The notes under the pieces: model-generated
Database searches by the model: none
Told to the model about the DNA's origin: nothing
What the model saw: only the letters and a program-made list of their open reading frames with translations
Made by a program: the position numbers and the translations under genes
Shown here: positions 12,690 through 24,808 of the stretch, one piece after another
Layout: each line of letters starts with the position of its first letter
How positions within the stretch are numbered: position 1 is the first letter of the stretch
Source of the DNA: Branchiostoma floridae
Lineage: Eukaryota; Chordata; Leptocardii; Amphioxiformes; Branchiostomatidae
Direction of reading: 5' to 3'
DNA: 64,000 nt
Assembly (NCBI RefSeq): GCF_000003815.2
Contig: NC_049980.1
Coordinates: 662,094 to 726,093 of the forward strand

Positions 12690-13218
12690 TTTTTTTCCTA
12701 CTTAGAAATGTCATTCAAAAATGATAATGGAATGAGATGTTTGACAGAACTCTCCCAAACTCCTATAATACAAAGTATAAAGGAGCAATGTTTTGCTATA
12801 GGTGTGATCTGTGTATACATTTTTAAAGGATGTTAACGTTGTTTAATGATTTATTACATGCCTACAAAATTCAGACATTCTTTGCCTACAAGTGCTTATG
12901 CATACAGTGCAATCGTAAGGGATTTTACGCATGATCTTAATGCTCATCCAAGATCAGTTGAGCCGGAAATTCACTTCCCTGTATGCACAGTAACAATTCA
13001 CTCTAATGTTTTTTTTTAGCTAATAAGATTTATCCATAACAAGATGTGGATATAGGGACCATTTTACTGACAGCTACGCTACGATCTTTTCGTTCAAAGT
13101 CATTTACAGTTCATTGCGTTGCTGACAAAGCCCACGTGGAGTTTGTCCGTGTTAGCCTTTGGCGTATTCCTACGAAACATTGCCACAACCAGCTCAATTA
13201 GGCTGTGCTTTGTATCTG
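12690..13218 (-). pseudogene. Fossil 3' end of a second ROCO-Death gene copy
   Basis: It matches the 3' UTR and Death-domain exon of the intact gene (13850-14380). At 13120-13218 the minus strand still reads MFRRNTPKANTDKLH, against MYRKNTPTANTDQIH in the intact gene. The rest of the exon and everything upstream are gone, and copy-specific flank (13285 onward) follows directly. The alignment through the UTR is continuous ('gtttgacagaac', 'agagcaatgttttgctat', 'cttccctgtatgcacagtaa'). This is a host gene remnant, not expressed coding sequence. Confidence 0.7.
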
Positions 13219-13284
13219 TAAGCGTGACAATCTGTGCACAGATCCATCATAGCACTTCACTCATCTCAGTCGGGTTTTAAACTC

Positions 13285-13800
13285 GTCTCAACAACACATA
13301 TAACTATATGTGCTCGTACTTAACCACTCAGAGGCAACGTTCCTAAATTTTTTAATATCATTTGCATAACGCAAAGAATGTGAATATCTTGTTTACAGGG
13401 AACAAAGGTACAAACGTCATTAGGATGTTTCTACATTCTAGGGGTTGTGGTACTGTTTGCTTTTTCTTCAAAAGCGCGACAAGGTTGGAACGATCTCTTT
13501 CAACGATAAGAAAGGAGAGGGGAGTATCCTGGCTGTATGGAATAATTTCTCTTACTAAAAAGCAATGCAATTTGAACTAACTTGTTCCCCAATCATCAAG
13601 GGAAGAGCAATAGATCTTCTCATATATACAGATGATCTAATGTTGCCACTTTGATGTTAATATATTCTATGCTGATATAAATCTCCACCCTAACTTGGAG
13701 ATGAGGGAGCCAACATTTTTTTCCTGCATCTTTAAAAGTATTATACATTATGTTACTACACACACTCACTGACACACACACTGAATTCTTCACTGCACAA
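13285..13800 (-). repeat. Second diverged copy of the ROCO 5' flank (matches 19045-19555)
   Basis: The shared blocks include 'aaactcgtctcaacaaca', 'ggtactgtttgctttttctt', 'ggaagagcaatagatcttct' and 'tgccactttgatgtt'. With 12690-13218 it forms one collapsed gene copy in which the body was deleted, leaving 3' UTR, a piece of Death exon and 5' flank. Confidence 0.7.
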
Positions 13801-14227
13801 TATCACCACTTTACTGGATAACATAGCTTATACATTCAAAGATAAGTGTATTGGAATTGAATGTTTGACAGAACACTTAGAACAGAATTCCATAGTATAA
13901 AATACTACAAACGATAAGAGCAATATTTTGCTATATGTTTTATCTTTGTAGAGACAAAAGGATGATGTTCAATTACTTTTATTTACATGGATAAAGCATA
14001 AAGAAATTCTTTTCCAACAAGTGCCTATGAATAAATCGTGATTAGGGGCTTTTACGATCTTAAGATATGAGTTCTACTCCCCTGTATGTACAGTAAAAAT
14101 TCATCCCTCAAATATTTGCTTAGCTTAAGATTTATTCATTACAAAATTTTGGATATAGAAACCATCTTACACAGCTACGTTACTATCTTCTGATTTACAA
14201 TCTGTTCACTTCATTGCTTCCTGTGAT

Positions 14228-17200
14228 TCAAGTGACACAAGAAGGCTGAAGCAGTTCAGCAGCATCAGGTCTGTCTATGTCTAACAAAGCCCTGTGGATT
14301 TGATCTGTGTTAGCTGTTGGTGTATTCTTACGGTACATTTCTAGCACCGTCTCTGTTGGGCTGGGCTTGGTCTCGATGTAGCAGATGTCCTGGAAGCACA
14401 GCCCCAGTTCGTCAGCCAGCGCCCTCCAGTTGTTCCCAAAGATGGGTGCGGGAGGGTCCAGGAGGATGGACAGGTGCTGGGTGGTGCTTGGGTCCAACAG
14501 AGCTCTACCACCTGTTGAGAAGGACGACAATTTCTTTATCTTTAGTTTACATATCGTTTCTTGTAATGTCATATGGGTTGTTTGATGATAGCACAAAAAC
14601 CCTCAAGTACAAAATACCAACTTGCCTTCTTGTGTAGATGTTTTGCTGCCCTCTTCGACAACGTCCAAAGACGGTTGCTGTTAAAATAAAGGGTTGCTTG
14701 GTAAGTTATTCTTTATAGCACAAAGGAGTTGGAAATAGGAGTTGGTAACAGATGGCAAGACATTCTCCAGTCACTGTGGCAATATAAGTCCTACAGCGAT
14801 CTTTTACATGCATCGACATTTCGGCAACAGCAAGGGCAAACTAAAATACGGAGGAATCACTGTGTACTCACTTGTTTTCCCAGGTCTAACTCAAAGGCTT
14901 TTCCTCGGCACATCAGAGTTACTTTCTCTCCGGGTAGTGGCAGATCTTCGTCATGTCCTGCTATCCCCAGGATGTGTGGCGGAGGATGGTCTCTCTCCCC
15001 TTCGTGGTGATTAATTGAACGGCACACTGGGCAAGGAAGGCCAACTGTGTAGTTCAGGTAAGGGAAGTCCCTGTCTCGGATCTGCTGTAAGTCCTTGTGA
15101 AGTCTGGACAGTAGAGAATGAGGACCTCTGTTTGGAGCACACTTGACAGTGACCCGGATCATGTTCTGCTCCAAAGATGAACACAAAAGCTCCATTTTGT
15201 AGTAGAAATCATGTCCCTGGTAGAATCCGCTCATGTTTCTGTAGACATCTCGGTCAGCACCACGGCCGAGGTCATGAGTTTTCTGTGATATTGACAGACA
15301 TCGGGCAAGCAGACGGAGGAAAATGGCTTCGGGGTAGAACCTGTAGAACTTGAAGTAGAGCACCGTGTCGGAATCTGCTGGGTCCCAGAATGCTGAAGCA
15401 CCATGATCTGTCTCCTCGGCCTCTTGCTTGCCTTTCTTAGCAACTGTCTCAATGAGCAAGGGCACGAGATACTGCTCTTGTGAGATCGGACAGAGAATGT
15501 CATATCTCTCGAACAACGCAATGGTGGAAAGGAAATTTTCCACAGTCAAAGATTTCCATACTCTTTGCAAAGAACTGACATGAACGATTCCAAGCTCATG
15601 ATCATCACAATCAAGCTCCACAAGCTTTACAACAAGCTGAATCAAAGCTTTCAGATTCAAGACTACAACATCATCCATTGATTTAATCTCTCCGATTTCG
15701 TCGTAGAACTTCAGCATCTCCTCGAACTCTTCTTCCTTATATACATCGTCTGCCTCAACAACACCTTTCTGTCTCAGCTTTTCCAACAAGGTACGTTTGT
15801 CCAGGAGACACGTGTTTGTAGAACTGGATTTGTACTTACTAACGAAATCACTGACTTTGAGCCACTTGATAGGAACTTGTCTCTTTGCTTGGAATGACGA
15901 AGAAGCGACTTCCATAATGGTTTTTCGAAGGAGAAGGGCCTGTGCATCTTTTCGAATGGGTATGGAGTTTTCCACGCAGAACACAACATCGTTTTGGCTA
16001 CCTGGTTTTTCCACAATGAACTGAGTAAATTTCTCATTGGGAAGCAATGCCTTGCTAACAGTCTGCGATAGGAAATTAACCCTATCTTCAGGCAAACTTT
16101 TTGAGTGTGTTCCAACAATGAAGATGTGAGGATTGGGGTTTTTCAAGTGAACTACTACAGACTGAACCCAGTAGCAAATGCGCCTTATATATTCGGGCTC
16201 CTTTTCTAATCTTTCCATGTTGAAAACAATCAGGTGAATTGCGAGATTGGATAAAAACAGATGGTGTGTACCGCGAAAGCCAGCATCTCCGGCAAAGTCA
16301 ATAAGGGTAAATCTAAGGGGAAAATCCCATTCTTCCTTTAAAGTTTTGATGCTCCTACTAACAAGAAGGGCTGGGTAGCCTTGTAGTTCTAGAGACGCCC
16401 AATACACTCTTTGCCTTTCTTCCTGTACAATAAGGAATATGGCGATAATGTTCGGCACTATATAATAAGCATCTTTCCATGTCGATGGCAAAACCATTTG
16501 CCAACCGAATAACCAGCACAATCCAATACCATAGAGAAAACCTATCGGGCCCATAAAAATCTGCAATTGAAGAACACGTCGAGAAGAGCTGCATAGTCTC
16601 ACCATGGTACGGCCTGTCACTTCAAGCATCGCTCCTATAAAAAATCCAGCAATCAAACTCAGCACGTACTCTAACGTTTCTTTGGAACTGGCAGTAACTT
16701 CTGTAAGGTACCAAGCTGTTAAAGTAGCAGCATTAGTGATGTCGGTGCCAAACACCTAAGAAATGACGCCACGATGCCACAATAACCAGCGGCAACCAGA
16801 AGACATATAGGTCCAGTTAGAGCCAAGTGAAGAGTTGAAGGGAAGTCGTCAGAATGTAACTGAGCAGGTGAGCTCATAAAGCAGAAGGCCAGAGCCAAAC
16901 ACGGCATTCCACCCGGATGGCTTGGCAACACCACAACAAACGCGATCAGGATCATAGTCAGAACAAACATAACGTACTGAAGGTAAGGATAGGCAGTCGA
17001 CTGTTCGTTACCGAATGCCGAGAAGATATTCAGTAACCCTCTATCTCTTATCAAGAAGTTTCCACAGACGTGTACAACAGTTATGATGAGACTATACATG
17101 GCAGCGTTGTAGCTCTGACTGAACATTTTGAAAATCCCCATCGTTAATAAAAGGACAACACCAAATCCCAGTTGAAAACCGACTGGCCCCGTAACCATGA

Positions 17201-17646
17201 CAATCACCGCAAAAGTCAGTGCGACGTTGGACAGCTGATTGGCCAGGGGTACAGCTTCTTCCAAAATTTCTTTGACAACATACTGGGCTCGGCCAGTGTC
17301 ATATCTACTGTAAGGCCTTTCAGGTACTGTTTGCCAAGTTTCATTCATCTCCGTTACATCTGTCTGTACAACATCAAATTCCAGTCCTTTAGTCGCTTCT
17401 TCAATGGAATCAAAGGACTTATCGAGCAGGTGTTTTTCCAGACTTGTCTTACCAGCTCTGGCATCTCCTAAGAAGGAAACAGTGACATGTTGGGCTGGGA
17501 GACTACCTTTGGGGGCATCTTGTTGAAAGACGTCCCTCGCAGCAGAGGAAGCTGTTGGATGAATTGGTAGCAGGATGCTCAGGTAGAGTTCGCTATTGAT
17601 GGTCTGCCGCGTATGGCTAGCTAGAAGAGACCTTCTTCCGACCAAA
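14228..17646 (-). CDS. ROCO-family protein: Roc GTPase split by a multi-pass membrane domain, then COR and Death domain
   Basis: Exons on the minus strand are 17646-14872, 14677-14626 and 14512-14228; earlier exons were not found. From the first base of the long exon, Walker A is GDARAGKTS (residues 60-68) and switch I is EATKGLEFDV (near 83-92). A stretch of about 310 residues with eight or nine hydrophobic helices follows. Then come switch II LIDFAGDAGF, the LFLSNLAIHLIVFN strand, and VGTHSKS for base recognition. A COR region begins at QVPIKWLKVSDF, with a Cys pair (LPCPVC) near its end. The last exon is a Death domain (FGNNWRALADELGL). The reading frame slips by one base near 16740-16750, inside the membrane region; no intron fits there, so one base is probably missing from the assembly. 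Likely an innate-immune or cell-death GTPase. About 1,037 residues are visible. Confidence 0.85.
14621..14630 (-). other. GC-AG splice donor in the ROCO gene
   Basis: On the minus strand the exon ends GAAG and the intron begins GCAAGT, a canonical strong GC donor context. Using it gives phase 1, which joins exactly to GGRALLDP of the Death-domain exon. The nearby GT alternatives give the wrong frame. Confidence 0.7.
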
Positions 17647-20470
17647 CTATGGAAAAGAAAAATACAAACAAAAATATTTGATGGAATATCGTCGGTGGAA
17701 AGTGAACACAGATATATTTACCAAGATTTCGCCTTGGTCGATGAAACACATCATTTTCCAAAGTTACGTGTGCCTCTCACCTCCTCTCTTTTTTCCAGCC
17801 TGTCTTGTACTGCACACTCTGTTCCTGTTTTATTTGCTTAGGACATCTTCTAAAAGATTAATGATTCTGATGAGTCCCCTGACTACCCCCTCCCCTTTCC
17901 TGGTGAAAGAGGAACAGTGTCAAGGGTACGGATTAGCCGAAGACTGAAGAATGGTACAAGCTTAGTCATGCACATCGTCATACCCAGTGTGCATTTCTGG
18001 GGTACCTTGTCTATAAGTACACATGGAGTTGACAGCACACAAACGCATACCACTACTCCCTCAGACCAGAACATATAAAGGCCGACAGTTCCAGTGTAGT
18101 ACCACAAACCAAATACCATAAAGATCAATTCACGACTTGTCAAGTTATAATCATGATGTCCATGTACACACATAACCCAATCAAGCAACAAGCTCTTCCC
18201 ACCCGTTTCATCGTGCGTTGATCGGAGCCCTTCTCTTTTTGGAGAGGATAGCAATCCATTTAAATTAAGGACAACCCTACTTTGAATCATGCCACACCCT
18301 TATTTCAGTTATCACGTGTATTGAACTTGATTTCATTTTATGAGAGAGGGAAGTAGAAAGATGGGAATAGGTATTTCCAACTTCGACACCGAGGCGTGGA
18401 TTTAGCCAGAAATCGTCCTACTTTGATTTACAGAGTTGTTAATATACACCCTCCCCTCCCATGATGATCTAGTATGGTAAGGCGTGGCACTGGTATGAAA
18501 GCTACGGTCCAGTCACTTGGACGGTACCCAAGATTTCATAAATTATGATAGACAATATTTGCTACCAAATGGTGGAGGAGAAGCAGACGACCACTCTTTT
18601 TGTCCGATACGTAACGAACGTGATCGTTTACTCACTTGTCTGTTGTTTCGCAGGTCTTGCGAGCCTTGTCACCTGCCGAATTCCTTGTAGCAGCCATCTT
18701 GCTAAAAGGTCAAGTGTCACCCACTGACTCGTAGTACCTGTCTGATGTTATTATTAGGTGGCTATCCGCGTGGCAACATGTGCACTGATCCATCACACCA
18801 CTCATGCCAGTTGGATTTGGAACTCGTCTCAATTCTAAGATAGAATTATAGATGTTGGATTAATCTCAATTCTAAAATAGAATTATAGATGTTGGATTAA
18901 TCCACCCCCAGAAGCCACCGTTCTTTTTTGGAATGTCGTCTGCATACCGTCGCGTCCAAGAATGTAGCCATATTGTCACGAGAGGAACAAGCGTCATTGG
19001 GCTACATTCTAAGTCTTTCCGGTGCTGTTTTCATTTTTTTTCTTCATTGAAACTCGTCTCAGCAACAAATTTAATTCTATGCTTAAAGAGTTATATGTAC
19101 TCGTTCTAAACCCTTCAGAGGCCACGGTCGTTCCTTTCATAGAATACCATTGCATACTGCGTCGAAGAATGCTGCTATCTTGTTTACAAACAATGAAACA
19201 AATGTCAACAGGTGTTGCTACGTTCCATGGACTGTGGCACTGTTACCTTTTCTTCAAGGTCATGGCGAAGTTGGGACGATCTCAACCACAAGGAGGGGAA
19301 GGCGAGTATCCAGTTGTATGCAATTTTTTCACAAACTAAAAGTAATAACGGGACTAATTTTGTTCCCCGATCATCTAGGGAAGAGCAATAGATCTTCTAA
19401 TACATGCATATGGTCCAATATTGCCACTTTGATGTTTATCTATTCAATGTTTATAGATTTTTAGCCTACATCACCGGAAGGGGGAGGGGGGCGAACGTTA
19501 TTTTCCTGCGTCTTTAAAAGTATTATACGTACACACACACTGAATTCGAATGCTTCACTGAACAATAGAGTCCAGTCCAAGTCACCATGAGGGATTTTAG
19601 GTGATATTTGTAATAAGTCTGAATTATTTTGAATAAAAGAATATCTAAGCCACAATAGCCTAGGTGCCTACATCTAGTGATGTATTGTCTTCAGTACCTT
19701 TGGTATGCTAGGGTCTGGAGTACAGTTTTACTGATGGTGTGAAGGTGTAGTACACACACAAAGCTATAACTCGACAGGGAGGTTTTGTTTAGCTGGTTAA
19801 AATCCAAATCCTTCCCACACCTCTTATATGGGTCAGTACCCAGCTCCATTTCTGTAGCCATTGGGGCACACAATTATACAAGCACTGCAACAGGGTGCTA
19901 GTCTCACACCAAAATGTTTGCAACTATCTGAATGCGTACAGATGTACATGTACTTTTGATTCCCAGCAGCTCTGTATGTAACGTCACTGGTTTGAAAGTA
20001 ATAAAAACACACGAAAATGAACTGAGTTTTACTACGTTACATAGGGGTTTGTTCAGGTAATTTCAAAGGTATGCACACTTCAGACATCCACGCGTTCAAC
20101 ACATATTAAAAGAATTCGATATCATTGCATTGGAAGACAACAAGGTCAAACGTTTTTAGTTCCTTTTAGGGGCAGGCAAGCTCGTCGTGGGAAAGACATA
20201 CTGTCACGTTCAGCGCTGGATTTGTAGATAATAATCACTCGTACTCAAGAGACAAGATAGACAAAAAATAAATGGGAGATTTGGCAAAGGTAAGCTGTAA
20301 CAGCAACATGTCACTGGGAAAATGATGCGTTGATCATTTGTCAAATTGTATCGCTTGAGAAATCGCTGTAAACGTGGCGGTATTATGCTAATGGATGTTA
20401 CCTTCACCTTCGATTTTACATTTGATAAAGAACCATAATTAATGGAGTGGCGGATTTAACATTTCAAAAA
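17647..20470. other. Upstream region of the ROCO gene
   Basis: The acceptor TTTTCCATAG lies at 17656-17647 on the minus strand, so at least one coding or leader exon must lie upstream, but I could not identify it. A minus-strand frame at 18290-17883 has two hydrophobic stretches (LIFMVFGLWYYTGTVGLYMF and GVVVCVCVL) and could hold an N-terminal exon; the evidence is weak. The gene's 5' flank repeat covers 18245-19555. Confidence 0.35.
18245..19555 (-). repeat. ROCO 5' flank repeat, reference copy with an internal duplication
   Basis: This is the full-length version of the flank whose parts recur at 11845-12610 and 13285-13800. It is itself two related halves: 18725-19020 and 19045-19260 share 'aactcgtctcaattcta', 'gtcgaagaatg', 'agccatattgt' and 'aggaacaa..gtcatt'. 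Within 18820-18900 a block of about 45 bases ('tctcaattctaa-atagaattatagatgttggatta') occurs twice in tandem. It may contain the ROCO promoter. Confidence 0.7.
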
Positions 20471-20693
20471 TCAACTCGGAGCTCTCAAAATAGCCGAGCA
20501 ATTGAGCTCTACGCGCGACAAACTGTCGTCTGATTGTTGGAACAGCGAGTTCTCTCCAGGGCTGCCCCTGACGAGGCCAGGCACGCCGGCCCCCCTGCTG
20601 TGGCCGGGGGGTGACACGTATTCTTCCGCCCGTTTGTCCGAGTCACTTATACTAACAGCTTCAACGGAAGGATACACAAGTCGACGTCTTGTC
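20471..20693 (-). CDS. Candidate last coding exon of an unidentified minus-strand gene
   Basis: A minus-strand acceptor (TTACTTCTAAATGTCAG) is followed by an open frame of about 73 codons: TRRRLVYPSVEAVSISDSDK, then a Pro/Gly/Ser-rich stretch ending SRVELNCSAILRAPS and a stop at 20471. The segment is markedly richer in G+C than its surroundings. A run of Arg followed by an acidic/Ser-rich tail would suit the cytoplasmic end of a membrane protein. No upstream exon is recognised, and the opposite strand is also open, so this stays tentative. Confidence 0.25.
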
Positions 20694-20800
20694 TGACATT
20701 TAGAAGTAAACAGGTGCCGTGGCGCTTTACATCATTTTTGTGCCTAGAATGACCGAAGGGTCGAAAATGATGTATGTGACGGGGGATATTTGGGCACAAT

Positions 20801-20908
20801 GTGTGTGTGTTTGTGTGTGTGTGTGTTTGTGTGTTTGTGTGTACGTGTGTGTGTGTCTGTTTAAGTGTGTTTGTGTGTTCGGTGTGTGTGTAAGAGCGTG
20901 AGTGTGTG

Positions 20909-20941
<33 letters not shown>

Positions 20942-20942
20942 T
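20801..20942. repeat. (GT)n microsatellite
   Basis: Interrupted GT/GTTT repeats cover about 140 bases. Confidence 0.95.
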
Positions 20943-23900
20943 TCAGTGCCTGATCTGCTGATCAACAAAATAACTATAACTAAAAAACGGTTAAATTGAT
21001 TGGTTTTACATATATAGTGTATTAGTAGAGTGTGACATTTAGAACTAGAATTGATTATTTTTGGACCCCCTGGCGGCTTTCTTAGGTACTACAGCAGATC
21101 TTTCGGTGTTTTTTGTCTTTTTAGTCTCGTGTTCTAGACATGCCATGGTAACGATTTGGAGATATTCAGTAATATGTTATTTCATAATTTTTCCGTTGAC
21201 ACATATATTGCTTTGCTAGAAGTAGAATATTTTAGGATATCTTGTTGAGAAAATAATTCGCTCATTATCACCATTTATGCAAGTAGATCAGAAGAAATAC
21301 GTTTTGTTGTAATGGTAAGATTGTTGAAACTCCACGTTTTGCAGTGTTTGAACGAAATGGACCCCCTCAAACTCTCATTGCACTTGGGGCACCGTTGTGG
21401 CACTGCGGTTCGTAAATGACTCAACGAGTTTCAGAGATAAAGAACGAATTTTCTCATGTTTTGTGCATTTTGTTGTGTTGTAAGTCATACTTCTCCGTAT
21501 TACGCAATATGTACATTATTAAAAATTAGGAAAATAGCAAAACAGTGCCGCAGTGTACGAACTCCGCAGTACTAGTGCCGCACCGGTGTCCCAGGTGTAG
21601 TGAGAGTCCTTCACAGTACACTAAAATATAGGATAAGTTATATTAGACGTTTAGTGACTAGGTCACGGAAGAAATTTTCCTTTGGGGACCGGAGGGGGGG
21701 GGGGGGCAAAATGCTCAGATGTGGGTTTGAGGTTCAATTGGACCCCGGTTAGACGTCCAATTAGGGTTCAATTGGACAAGAGAGAAAAAAAAAATTTCTT
21801 TGTTTTCATGTATTCTTTTCAACATTTAAAAGAACAAACGTAAAGAAGTAAAGAGAAAGGGATGTGTCAAGCCACCCATGCCATGACAGGTTACTTGTCC
21901 TCCGAGCTCCCACCAACCCACTCCTGTCAACTTGACACATCCAAATGAAATAAAGACATAAGAAACGACAGACAAATTATAACAGTAGACGGATACCTCT
22001 TGTCTCTCTTGTCTATGTCCCCTTTTTATTTGATTTTGCTATACCCCCGATTAAAAACGGGATCAATTGGACCCCGTTATGCTGTTTGAGGGTTTATTAT
22101 AAAGCAAAATCACCGTTGTTATTACACCTTGTCATCTCGATTCACCGGGTCCTGCCCAGGACTTGTCACAGGACTGAAAGGAACACGTCAAACAGCTGTG
22201 TGTCCTCTCCCTAGGGGGGCCGATATTCACGTAGGTACTGTGCAAATATAACTTTTATATAGCACGTCTATTTCTGATGGTTCTAACAGGTCATAGTTGA
22301 TGAAATGTAGGAAAATCAACTAGGGTTAGCGTTTATGTGACACAAATTTTAAACAAGTGACAGTCATGGGACAAAAAGATACAAAACAAGAGTTCGGAGA
22401 ACACAAATTTTGAAGAAAAAAATGACAGTCATGGGAAAAAAAGATACAAAACAAGAGTTCGGAGAACACAAATTAAAAAAAAGACAGTCATGAGACAAAA
22501 AAAACAACAAAATGATTGCGATTAGGACGTCAGGTTATGTATGAACGCATATCTTTTTCATGGTCGCAAATTATTTGATTTCGATGAAGGCTTTTGATGC
22601 ACTTGAATAGCTCAACTGGTAGCGGTCTAACAGAGGTTATTTCCTAGTTCGAATTAGTTGGTAACTGAAAGACCATGGTTCAAATACGCGTACATGGGAA
22701 AGGGCCATCCTGGTTTGAGCTGCATTCGTTTTTCGAAAGGGACGTAAAATGAGAGAGAGACCTTTCGAAGAGGTAAGGGGGGCCTCTGCAGCTGCAAACT
22801 GTCCGCGAGGCAAACTGACCCTTGAAACAGGCTAGGATTGAAATCTGAAGTAACTATGATTAGACACATGTATATGAAGCAATCAAGTAAATGTATGCAT
22901 CACAGGCAATGGGGCCATTGAGTACTTAGCTGAGTACCTAATACCTTCAATGCAATGTGAGCTGGTCTTCACATGTCTTTCGTAAAGGTATCCAAAAATC
23001 GATATATATCTCTGTTTCCGTGGAATCTTTACATATACGCGCATAAGGGATAAGTCACACGAGTGCCTTTATTCGAGTCTATATGAGGTGATAATATCAT
23101 ATACAATAGTAGATATTGCTGTGTCAGTAAAGATTTTTGATATAATAGCTTAGGTTATGTTTGAGGTCGATGAAGTAGTATTTCTGCACAAAAGGGTATG
23201 AGCAAAAAATAACTATTTCCCGCAAACCTTATACCTAAACCAATAACATGTCAATACACAACTCATACGGACTCGAAGATACATTGTGCACTCTTGTGAC
23301 TGATTCCTTAACTAAACTCTGTCCCGTCAAAGTTGTGGGACACACTAGATGACATCCAGTTAAGTAAAGTTTGCCTGCCCCAAATATCCAACGCACTTAA
23401 CACCCCAATTGTCGTGTGTGTCAAACGCACTCGAAAAGACTCGCACCAATATTTGCCCACCCGTCAAATGCGCCCATTCAAAACCTGTTGATTGGGGTAC
23501 TTGAAGATGAAAATTCAAATTGACCGTTACTATTTGCAGGGGATTGCAAGGGCCTACGGTACGAACACGTAGCCATTTTAGTACAGAGAGGTGCAGGGGC
23601 AACAGCGGTGACATTATCTAGTGTTAGTTACACCATATTCTACGAGAACAGGCTACTTTTTGTCGCAGGTAAGTGTGTACCCTTTTATGTATCAACAAAT
23701 AGAAACTAGGATACAAAATGTAGTGGTCTGGGTAGAACGGTCTTTGTGTAGCCATTGCACATACGTTATGTATGCAGTAAAACATACTACATATCTCTTC
23801 TGTAACTAGAATTTATAAAAACTTCGAAGATTGATACGAATCAGAGGACATATGGATAGATATAGCCACATCATACAAATTGGTCGGGATAATGATTTTC

Positions 23901-24333
23901 CAAAGTATTTTTAAGATTTTGTGGAGAAAATATCAAGATTTTAAGAAAAATTACGGCTTTTATTTTAGGTTAATCAACCTGACACTATTACTTTAGATCT
24001 TGGGCTCACCTACAAGTCAACTTCAATGCTGCAATGGTATACATACATACATATATATATATATATTGGGGTCTTTTTCTACACGTCCTTCTGTAGATGT
24101 AACGGGAAGAAATGTGTGTCAAGCTAAGGTAACTGCACATCATGAATCTAGTACATTTTATTTCTATTGTTCCAGCAATACGATCATGGCAGACTATCGC
24201 TGGTTTTATACACGAGTTCTCGATGTCGACTTAGAGCCTCTTAGTCGACTTCAAATCGGCTTAAAATGCATGTGTAAACCGGCCCCCACTGACCTTCATA
24301 AACGTACTGGCCCTGTGTTTAGACCCTGAGTTT
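20943..24333. other. Intergenic region upstream of the DEG/ENaC channel gene
   Basis: I recognise no gene. A tandem repeat of about 70 bases lies at 22350-22495. The segment at 22600-22660 ('tagctcaactggtagcgg' with 'gttcgaat' downstream) looks like a decayed tRNA-type SINE head. 23621-23668 ends in a perfect donor (CAG/GTAAGT) and could be a leader exon, but it has no ATG frame. Confidence 0.4.
22350..22495. repeat. Tandem repeat, about 70-base unit, 2.2 copies
   Basis: The blocks 'gacagtcatgg-a-aaaaagat' and 'acaagagttcggagaacac' recur at about 22361, 22426 and, shortened, 22482. Poly-A length varies between the units. Confidence 0.8.
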
Positions 24334-24343
24334 ATTACTCGTA

Positions 24344-24621
24344 GTGTCGTCGGGCGTGGCGTAACTGGTAGAGCGTTCGACTCGGAATCTAGAGGTCCTG
24401 AGTTCGATCCCCCGAGGTTGTGCCCTTGGGAAAGGCACTTAACACGACCTTCCTCACTTCTCCCAGATGTAAAAACGGGTACCTGAATTTGGTCGGGGAG
24501 ATGAAAGACTATCATTACCTTCTGTCTGTACCATGTATGTGGCACTGTTAAGACGAGTTACAAAAACTTGAGTGCAGTGCCATATTGTCCTCGTCTGTCC
24601 AAAAGCAAATAGAAAAAAACA
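24344..24621 (+). mobile_element. tRNA-derived SINE with intact target duplication
   Basis: It starts with a tRNA-like promoter: A box TGGCGTAACTGG, B box GAGTTCGATCC. The shared body contains 'tgcccttgggaaaggcactt', and the end is a short A-run. The ten bases ATTACTCGTA at 24334-24343 recur at 24622-24631. A sister copy lies at 54998-55240. Good boundaries and duplication suggest a fairly young insertion. Confidence 0.85.
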
Positions 24622-24808
24622 ATTACTCGTACATGCTTGTAATTTGATGTACCACTGATTTAGCAAAATGGTATGTAAATGTTCCAAAGTATGATGCTTG
24701 TATGTTTGATGGCACACAACATTAACATGGCTCCTGGATGCCTTCTGTCTTGCCTTGTTTCAATCAAATTTAAGACAAAAAATTTGATAATTGTTTTCAC
24801 CGTTCCAG

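Noticed and set aside
14317-14637. Plus-strand frames over the Death-domain exon
   Set aside because: Shadows of the minus-strand ROCO exon, which has motif and splice support.
24344-24420. Possible tRNA gene (also at 25041 and 55003)
   Set aside because: The A and B boxes are present, but no cloverleaf closes and each is followed by a SINE body and tail.
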